Origin: Opeltia flavorubescens
Taxonomy: Eukaryota; Ascomycota; Lecanoromycetes; Teloschistales; Teloschistaceae
NCBI GenBank assembly: GCA_000442125.1
Contig: KE546980.1
Span: 682,001-746,000 of the forward strand
DNA length: 64,000 nucleotides
Direction: 5' to 3'
The first letter of the stretch is position 1. Each line of letters starts with the position of its first letter. The notes beneath the pieces were generated by a model that had not been told where the DNA came from, searched no databases, and was given only the letters and a program-made list of their open reading frames with translations. The position numbers were made by a program, and so were the translations under genes. Positions 55,839 to 64,000 of this stretch are shown piece by piece.

Positions 55839-57870
55839 ATGGATAACATCCGTCGACCGTCTAGGACCTCCTTGGACCCCAGTGATGCTCTAATCTCCCG
55901 GTGAGCCCCGCTTTGGCCGTCTATCAAAGTCGATTCGGGCTAAAGCGTCAGGTACTGCAGTGTGGGACAAGTGTATGATCCCTCTATGGGTGGTTTTCGT
56001 CCCCAGCGTTTCTCCCTCGCATCCTCCAAAAGTTCCATGTCATGGGCCTCCTCCGAATCCATGCCACCATCCTACGCATCCTCAATATCTTCACACCCTT
56101 CATTCATCTCCGTCCCATCCATCTACTCCGTAGGACTCTCTAGCCCTCCGCTCTCACCCTCGTATAGCTCCACCTTCATCACACAGCAAAAATTGCGCTC
56201 CACTGCCCCACCCCCACCTGTCTTCCAGCACTTGCCGCCAGAGATATACGACTGCATCTTGCGGCAGCTCGCTATCTTTCACAAGGAGCCAGCTTCCATG
56301 AGCTGTGAGACCTGTCACTTACGCGACTTGTGTGCACTTTCTTTGGTGGATCGAACGTGGGATCGGGCGGTCCGACCGAAGCTGTGAGCCAATGTGCAGG
56401 ACAGCAGTTTGAAAATGAGGATAACTGATAGAATATTCGTCTAGATACGGTCGTATACATATTGTGGGCAATGACTCTCCAATGCAAATGAAACGGTTCA
56501 AAAATAAATTCGGCGTGCGCCTGAAGCTTCTGCGGCGAACACTGCGCGAAAGACGTATATTGGCTCAGCACGTCCGAGAAATCAAAGTCCCTCGCTTGCA
56601 GCCGGATACAGCAGCAATAGATATGAGGAATGTAGACTTGGTTGCCTCTGTGGTCATGGCGTGCCCCAATCTCGAGAAATTGGTTGGTTTCTATCCCGTT
56701 TACGGACATGTATTTGATCGGTTATCATACGCCTTGTCAACTCGGCCGAAGCTGAAGGAGCATGTATGGCTTATTGGGGAAAATCCTGCAATCACGGATC
56801 GATCACGGAAGCAGCTCCCGCCAGGTTTAATGGATACGCAGCAGGCTGATCAATTTCTACACTTCCATGAGTCGTGGTGTGCGCTCTCAACACTATTCTT
56901 ACGCTCGCATAAGCAAGGTGTACTAGAAAGAGATATATTCATTGATACCCTCCATCGGCTTCCTGTGTTACGGCATCTTTGCATCTCCAGCTTTGATATA
57001 GACGATTTTGACGACGTTGCTCTACAGTCAATCCCACACTCCTTACAGTCTTTGAGATTACAAGATTTAGAAGGTGTAACCTTTTGGGGTCTATCTGAGT
57101 TCTCAAGAAATCAATCCGCCCAAAGCATAAGGCAGCTTTCGTTGATCAACCTTGACATAAAATATCTTTCCGCCATATCTAACCTTCTACTGCGTCTTCA
57201 AAACTTGCATAGGTTTACATTGGTTCAGGATAGCTCCCCAGAAGTCGCTGATGGGGAACTAGTCTTCCAGCCCGTGATAGCATCTCAGCAGCTTCGGTAT
57301 ATGCATTGGGACATCTTGATTCCGGGATCTGCCAATAAGAATTTAGCCAACTCTATTCGTACCGGAGGATTCCCGAGCCTGCGGACATTAAGAGCGCCAT
57401 CCGATCATGACGGGCAATTACAGATGGTTTGTCGTCCAAGGGCCCAGGTCGTGCTACCAAGCGACAAGTATAGTAAGGCATACCAAGCGTATAGTGAGGG
57501 GAGCCTGGACCGCCTTGCTCGGACCCTGTTCACCGCTCGCAAGCAGGCGCAGCAGCGGATCGAAGATGCACACAAGACGGCCATGTTTCGAGTCGTTGTG
57601 GAGGAGGATGGTATTGTACAGGAAATCTTCGACATCAATGGTTACATCGGGACGCTAGGATCTAACATCAGCTATAGCCTAGACCCGGACGTCCCAGGCA
57701 GTGATAATGCTCTGATAGATTTTCCCGATCTTACAGACGGATCAAAAGAGGTGCTGCCTAAAGATGGGTGTACAGGCATGTGGAACGCTAGCCACCATGT
57801 GGGCAAGAAGTGGTGGAATCATACGGAAAGATATCGCTACCATTCAGTTGATCTTCAGCGGTTTTTTTAA
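55839..57870 (+). CDS. F-box protein with leucine-rich C-terminal region
   Basis: The protein is a probable substrate adaptor of an SCF ubiquitin ligase. Exons 55839-55900, 55952-56383 and 56445-57870 give 639 aa; introns of 51 and 61 bp keep phase. The N-terminal 110 residues are Ser/Pro-rich (MPPSYASSISSHPSFIS). The F-box begins near residue 114 with FQHLPPEIYDCILRQL and runs through LRDLCALSLVDRTWDRAV, with a CETCHLRDLC insert between its helices. The rest has LRR-like spacing, for example LPVLRHLCISSFDIDDF, LQSLRLQDLEGVTFWGLS and IRQLSLINLDIKYLSAI. Near the C-terminus are a helical segment (ARTLFTARKQAQQRIEDAHK) and a final part ending WWNHTERYRYHS. Substrate unknown. Confidence 0.83.
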
Positions 57871-58594
57871 AAGAGTGTATAAAGGGTGACATTTCCTCCA
57901 ATATGATTGGAAACTACATCTACCATAAAGATGGGCTGCGGCCGCGGGTACGACGTGACGTGCTGCACGTCTTGCAGATCATGCGGCTGATGAAGGTTGG
58001 AAATTCCATCGGCAACGCAGTGTATAGTTAATGTTTGCTCGGCGTTCCTCCGCACTCTTACCAAATACAACACCGCAACAATTGGCTTGCGGAACAATTT
58101 TTATGGCATTAATCAGAATCGTATATGAGTACAATACGTACGTGCTTGCTTCTGGGATTCATGTTATTAAAGCATCCCTTCGTTACCATTAAGATTGGTT
58201 CATTCCAGATGTAGCAATATTTTAAATCTAGAAGAAATTTCAAGAGGCCTTGAGAAGAGCAGTTCTCCGCGGAATGTATGTATCAGTACGAAGATCGTAC
58301 TAGATGCGACATTATCCTCGATGAATTCCGAACGACTTTATGCCAGCGCCTATGCTCATCATCACCGTCAACATAAGGCGGTATAGCATACGCTTGTATG
58401 AGCTCTACAACGCGAGTAAGGACTTCCTCCTTCCCCAATAACGAAAGCCCCCGTAAACTCCTTAAGAGATGCGATACCGCGGTCAGACGCAAATCAACTG
58501 CTAAATTGCATGAGTACGCATCGCACAACACAACGGAGCAAGAGGCAGTAGGGCTTTGATAAAGGTAAATTATCGCGCCAAGCTTCTCCGAGAC
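57871..58594. other. Region between convergent F-box and sch9 genes
   Basis: Shared 3' sequence. A plus-strand frame at 58195-58386 and the minus-strand frame at 58283-58531 are short and without recognisable content. Confidence 0.6.
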
Positions 58595-61413
58595 TTAAAC
58601 GTCGAAGTGGCTGTCGTTGAAAATGCCATCCTCATTGTCACCAGTCCTGATGATACCGCTCATTCGGTCGCCTCTCTGACTTCTTACTCCGGTCCCTTCA
58701 CTTGAGCCAGCATCGTCATCGGCCTCATCTTCATCCATGCGATTGGCCTCCCTGGTTTGGAATTGCTCATCCATAGTACTTTCATCCACAAAGGTGAAGC
58801 CTTTGAAATTCGCCTGCATACCCGGTGACAAAGGGGTAGAAGCAGGAATTGCGCCAGACGTCAAGGCAGCTGCTCTAGCATTGAGAGAACTGGATGTCTC
58901 TAGTGCGTTGGTGAATTCCGGATCAAAATTCGAAGTGTCCAGAATCGATTTCAGCTGCGGCTTGAACGGGGGCACAATCGTTTTATTCGCTAACGCAACC
59001 CAATCCATATCAGCGAAGAAAGGGTGTGCTTTCAAATCTTCGGCGTCATTGATAGCTCCTAAACGGTGCCGCGGGTTGCGATTGAGCAGCCCTTTAACGA
59101 AACTGCGACCTTCGTTGCTCAGTGCATCTCTTGGGAAGCGAACTTTTCCAAAGGCAATGTTTTTGTACATTTGCTGTGTGTCATCGGCGTAAAAAGGGCT
59201 CCATCCGCAACACATTTCGAACACGAGCACTCCCAGAGACCAGAAGTCGACCATAGTGGTGTAACCCTGTTCATCGAGAAGCACTTCAGGAGCAAGATAC
59301 TCAGTGGTCCCACAAAACGTATTGGTAGTGTCGTCCTTGGTCAGATTTGCTTTGGACAAGCCAAAATCACACAAAGCAATGTGGCCGTTCGCGTCCAGCA
59401 AAATGTTCTCCGGTTTTAGATCGCGATACACAATGTCGTATTTGTGAAGGTGTTGTAATGCCAGGATGAGTTCCGCAATGTAGAACTTGGCTCGACCTTC
59501 GTTGAATCTGCCTGCTTTCTGTAAATGCCAGAACAGCTCGCCGCCAGACATGTAACTGGTAACCAAATAAAGGTCAGTCGTCGTCTGAAAGGAGAATTTG
59601 AGCCCAACGATGAAGGGCGATTCTGCCATCGCGGTCCGAACGAGTATATTACGCTCCCCCAAGGTATGAGCCACTTCCTTCTTCTGAACGATGACCTTTT
59701 TAGACAAAACCTTCATTGCGTAGAGACGTTGAGTGTCCTTTTTGCGAACCAAATAAACCTGGCCAAATGTTCCTTTGTGCATCACGTCAGCAATAGAGTT
59801 TTATCAACCCAGGCCTACAAACCTCTGCCAATTAACTTCAATATCTGGAAATCTTCCGGTCCAAAGTGCTTCTTGTCTGTCTTGTAAAAGCACATCTCAA
59901 GGTGGATCTCCCCAGACACCCGATCTTCCTCCGCACCTCGTGCTTCTAACGTATACCATCCCTGCATTGTCGAATTATCTTCGCTGACATTGGGCGATAC
60001 CCTGACGTGGCCTAAGAAAGCTTCTTGGTTGGAACGATCATAGATGTAAACGTCTATATCAGACTGATTACTCAATACATCACTGGGAACGACGTGAGAG
60101 CGGAACACGAACACAAGAATCGAGTCATTACATACAACATAGCTTCGTGATCCCATTTGGGATTGGTTACCTGTCTTCCAGCCTTGAAATTCTTCTGATC
60201 CGAAAGGCTTGTGGTACTACTTTGGCGGCTTTTCATAGGAATAGCCATGGATCGTCCAATATCGCTGCTGGAGCGATTTATTGGTACGCCCCCTTGTGGA
60301 AATTCTTTTAGAAGGCCATCGTCTCTGTCGCCCTTGCCATGCTCTGGTTTGGGGTTCCTAGCGACAGCTTCATTATATTCAAACACGCAAACGGCGTAGG
60401 GGTCGTAGCTANGCTTAAGCCCTCTGGCTTCCGAAATCTTGACTGACAGTTTACCTTTGGGGGGGCCAACAGGCGGCGATGGCCGCGTGGAGGAGATGGC
60501 CTTTGAGCGGCTAGCGGCGGCGGCAGCAGCTTCATGCTGAGAATTGCGTCCGTTCAAATCGTTCCTACGCGGGCTGTGATTTGTTGCGCGTTTTCCATCG
60601 GGTTCGGAGCCATCGCTCGACAACGCTCGGGGGGTACGAGGAGGGGTTGTCTTTATCCGTGGCGATATTGCCACGCCATCAGTTAGCCTGGTGGTCTCAA
60701 GGTGTGAATTCAAGGCAGAATGGGCAGTGATAATATTGGGATCGGAGGCAAGGGTACTGTGTGTGATAGACGTAGAACGGCTTGTAGGATTAGAGATGTG
60801 CGAAGCGTGGACGGAAGAGTTAGTGATGACGCTGGACAGGGGGTTCAAGCCGGCTGTGTGTTGTCGACACTTTATAACATCTCGATCTTCCCCTGAGTGG
60901 TGTCTTTCCAGGACTGGTAGATCACCGAAATCGCGACTACCGGGTCGAGGGACATTGCTGCGAGCAGCAGTCCTGGCATCGCCATTTTTATGAGTCGAAG
61001 AAGATGACGACGATGCTGGCGGTGTTGGATACCCTTGCACAGCCAGTGCACTTGAAGACGATTGACTCTGTGACACTCCCGAGCCTCGTTCCACAAGTAG
61101 CACGAGGCTTTTATCGTCGTCTGAGAGACAGGCTTCATTTGGGGAACTCGGAGCGGTGAGTGGAACACCATGGAGATTGTCGAAACCCAGCTTCAGTGGC
61201 TGGCTGCAGCCGGCCATATTCGACAGTGGAAATTTGGAGACAGAAGTACTTCTGATAGTAGACGTGTTGAAATATGGTGCACCAACCTGACCAAAAAAAC
61301 TATGTACAATGCCAGGAAACCTCTTGTCGACTGGATCTGGACGAGGAGTAGCGACGCCAGAAGGCGTGGCGCTTTCCGAACCGATCAGATCTTGACTATC
61401 GTCGAAATTACGA
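58595..61413 (-). CDS. sch9: Sch9-type AGC kinase with C2 domain (first exon not found)
   Basis: Sch9 is a TORC1/nutrient-signalling kinase controlling growth and stress responses. On the minus strand, exons 61413-60136, 60082-59823 and 59772-58595 join in phase with introns of 53 and 50 bp. An acceptor (TCTCTACAG) just above 61413 and the missing start show that at least one further 5' exon exists. The N-terminal part has SGVATPRPDPVDKRFPGIVH, typical of fungal Sch9. The C2 domain runs from KGKLSVKISEARGLK through SYDPYAVCVFEYNE and NPKWDHEAMF to IYDRSNQEAFLGHVRV. Kinase marks: GRGTFGQVY, YAMKVLSK, YRDLKPEN, DFGLSK, activation loop TFCGTTEYLAPE, then PPFKPQL, a turn-motif region STPLSP and hydrophobic motif FKGFTFVDE. 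An N at 60412 falls in the C2 domain. Confidence 0.93.
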
Positions 61414-62649
61414 CTGTAGAGATTTGTGTCAGCAACTTATCGGATCCCACTGTTAGGCGTGGACGTTGAGATATGTTGGGATTTTGCACGGGGCGCTAAG
61501 AATTAGCTAGAATGAAACTGTTCACAGAATGTGCTAAAGCAGCGACCAGCGAAGGTCCTTCAAAAGGCAATGGCAAAGGCTCAGAGTTACATAGTATAGG
61601 TAAGAGCAGTAAAATTGTGATGAGGCAAAACCCAGAAAACTGCATATGTGCGAGGGGAGCAGATCGGGCCGACGTTTTGTAGAGTCTAGGCCCAACATGT
61701 GAAACCGCAACTCCCGTGGTTCCTTCCACCCAGCGCGGCTGACGCCACATCAAAAGGTTTCCATGTGCTCTGTTTTCGGAAGCGTCTTGCTACCTCCTCA
61801 TGGTATTTCAGGAAGGAGGGAGCTGGGGAACACTGAAGGAGCAACTCGTTTTGGCTGCTCATGTTCGCTTCAAATTTTTCCCCGCTTTGAAGAGATCTGA
61901 AATGCAAACGATGGCAACGAGGCACAGCAACCAAATGGGCCACACGCACTGGACAGACGGATAAACAAGAAACACAGAAGAACCTACTTCTGATGCATAG
62001 CTTGCCGTAGAAGATCAGATGCTGCATAAGGGTTGAAGTCGCTGGCCATGGCCTCGAATGCTGGGGCGGCGAGCCCTCGGGTTGAATCTCATGAATATAA
62101 AACAAACCCAGTACTGTGCGCAAGACCTAAAGCATGCCAGCGTCAAGACTTTGCGGTCTGCTTTGGAAGAGACAGCCTCAGGATTGACAGATGATGAGAG
62201 TAGTAGAGCTAGACGAACCCGCAGTTAACGAATGAGGCTGGGAACATCAAATGTAAAGCTTTGGCGGGGTGATCAAATGCTATCATCATGTCCCGCAATA
62301 TGCCGGACGGACCTGCGCCAATTCCAAATTTTACATTTCACAGCCTTTTTCCCTCAGGTTCGGCAAATGCCAATACATACCTATCTATGCTTGTGTGGGT
62401 CACGAGAACATTTTTTGACAGGGAGTTAAAAAAGGCACGAATAGTCAGATGGATGGGGAAAATCCAAGGATGGTCGCTTAGTAATCAGCCTTGTTTTCCA
62501 AGCAATCATCAGTGTTCGAACTTGCCGAAATATCATGTTTAATACTTTCTTATATCCAGGTGAATCCCAAGCCCCTCCCCGCCAACATGGTAAAATATTC
62601 ATTTTCAGTTGTCCTTTACCCGTTACTTCAGATCTAGTATAAACTACCA
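61414..62649. other. Divergent region with unplaced 5' exon of sch9
   Basis: This 1.2-kb stretch should hold the first exon and promoter of sch9 and the promoter of the Rsc7-like gene. Minus-strand frames at 61496-61753 and 61686-62123 are open, but I could not connect either in phase to the exon at 61413. Confidence 0.55.
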
Positions 62650-64000
62650 TGACGAGAAGATCCAGAGCAGCGGCGCAAGCTGCCGCTGCTGCTACTAGTT
62701 CGTCGACCCGCAGAATTTTAAGAAATGTTTCAACTCACTAGAAAATATAGGAACGCCCACCCCACAGACAGCGGACGTCTCTGACATTGAACCAATTGAA
62801 CGTCAAGTCGATAGTTCCGCGTCACCACAATCTGCTGAAGCTGGTGAAGGGTCTCAAGACCGCACTCTACAGGAACAAGACGAGGATGAAGATGGCAATG
62901 ATCTGGCTGTTTCCTTACATAACTCGGACATCGGCTCAAGACCTGCAACACCAGCGCGGTGTCAGCCACCAATCCCCGTGAAAAGACGTGCTGGACGTCC
63001 GCCTAGGTCACGTGCAAAGGTTTCTAATATCAACGACGATACTGAGTCACGTGACGCTGCTTCAGATGTGGGTACCCCTCGACGACGTGGGGGGTGGCGA
63101 GGGAGGGGATTTGGTGGAGGCAGATGGGGTAAGGCGAGAGGAGGGCCCTCACACATGACACAAGTGCCGCTAGATAAAGAAGGCAATATGGCGACTGTCA
63201 AGGATGATGAGATTGAATTGCCTGATGATCCGGAGGGAGAAACGAAGGTGGATAAAAACGGGACTTTACTTGGTGGTCGCGAGTACAAAGTCCGTGTCTT
63301 TACAATCAGCGGCAAAGGTGACCGCCTTTACATGTTATCGACAGAACCCGCAAGATGCATAGGATTTCGCGACAGCTATCTATTCTTTCAAAAACACAAG
63401 ACGCTCTGGAAGATAATTTTGACGGAGGAAGCAAAACGTGACCTGATTGAACGGTCCCTCATTCCGCATTCTTATAAGGGTCGAGCAATTGGTGTGGTCA
63501 CTGCACGATCGGTGTTCCGAGAATTTGGAGCAAAAATTGTCATTGGGGGGAGGAAGGTGGTCGACGATTATCAGGCCGCCGCTGCTCGGGCGAGAGGAGA
63601 CATTCAAGGGGAGCTAGCTGTCCCAGAAGACAAACTACCAGGAGAGGGCGATTCGTACGATAAGAACCGCTTCGTAGCATGGCATGGCGCTAGCAGCGTA
63701 TATCACACAGGGGGACCCAGCATCCCCTTACCAAATGGCAAGATAACCGAGGGAAAGAAACGTAAAGTGGTTGTGACGGGCAGTAATTGGATGCTCGAAC
63801 ATGCTCGAGAAGCCAGGTACTCTCTTGTTCCATCAAATTGACAAGGCAACACTAACGACTGGTTGCTAGTCGGTTCAATACCTCCATTGCATTGACCCGC
63901 CGGCGCAATCTTGACGGTGTCTACGATCCACATACGAATATCTTACAATATCCTAAAATAATGCAACCAACTCATGCTCGTTGGGAGGCTTGCGATATCA
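62650..64000 (+). CDS. rsc7: Rsc7/Swp82-family chromatin remodelling subunit (3' partial)
   Basis: The protein resembles Rsc7 (Npl6)/Swp82, a subunit shared in type by the RSC and SWI/SNF remodellers. The start is MTRRSRAAAQAAAAATSS at 62650. Exon 1 ends near 62702 and exon 2 starts near 62752 or 62743 (the join is uncertain). Exon 2 ends at 63816; a 53-bp intron leads to exon 3 at 63870, which runs off the window. The N-terminus is acidic and then basic, with KRRAGRPPRSRAK and an RGG-like GRGFGGGRWGKARGG. The conserved domain includes LLGGREYKVRVFTISGKGDR, LYMLSTEPARCIGFRDSYLF, SLIPHSYKGRAIGVVTARSV and IVIGGRKVVDDYQ. After the intron it reads FNTSIALTRRRNLDGVYDPH and NILQYPKIMQPTHARWE, the usual end of the CRC-subunit domain. 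Confidence 0.9.

Noticed and set aside
61686-62123. 145-codon minus-strand ORF upstream of sch9
   Set aside because: I could not join it in phase to the sch9 exon at 61413, and its composition looks random.

Overview
The window is nuclear DNA of a filamentous ascomycete (Pezizomycotina). Most genes carry short GT-AG introns of about 46-80 bp, many with a CTRAC-like branch site, and the gene content is typical of that group (DASH Duo1, Cti6, Sch9, a siderophore transporter, an NRPS-like enzyme). The class cannot be fixed by eye; Eurotiomycetes-like is only a guess. Six single N bases (440, 21024, 22210, 25339, 54238, 60412) point to a draft assembly. I saw no tRNA, rRNA, CRISPR array or transposon. 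Exon coordinates were derived by hand from splice sites, reading phase and family similarity.

Region 1 (1-6301) looks accessory. A 5'-truncated NRPS-like protein (adenylation, thiolation, BAHD-type acyltransferase) is followed in the same direction by a siderophore-iron transporter of the SIT/ARN family. The gap between them holds a 30-bp imperfect direct repeat, and one copy fits a CCAAT-plus-HapX type iron element. Region 2 (7015-19682) is housekeeping: Nse4 of Smc5/6, the PHD protein Cti6 of the Rpd3L deacetylase, an unknown CxxC protein, a Yra1/ALY mRNA export factor with 7 exons, and a STRAP-type WD40 protein. Region 3 (19683-29269) has a large ZNFX1-like helicase with CCCH, NFX1 and RZ zinc modules, a small CHZ-like acidic protein, and a PARP-type zinc finger nuclear protein.

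Region 4 (29270-38316) has a 1045-aa putative mitochondrial protein, an S6-kinase-like AGC kinase (Psk1 type), and two small secreted-protein genes (a double-psi beta-barrel protein and a Ser/Thr-rich protein). Region 5 (38317-50207) has Vps35 of retromer, Duo1, an unknown basic protein, TFIIB, ATP synthase subunit h (Atp14, which no single ORF reveals because its first exon is 21 bp), and an 11-exon aquaglyceroporin. Region 6 (50208-64000) has a DUF1765 protein, a P-TEFb-type cyclin, an F-box protein, the Sch9 kinase and a 3'-truncated Rsc7/Swp82 subunit.

Many genes act in transcription, chromatin or RNA export, but their orientations are mixed and nothing suggests joint regulation. The only plausible functional cluster is the NRPS-like enzyme with the siderophore transporter. 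Two TOR-linked S6K-type kinases (Psk1-like and Sch9) lie about 25 kb apart.
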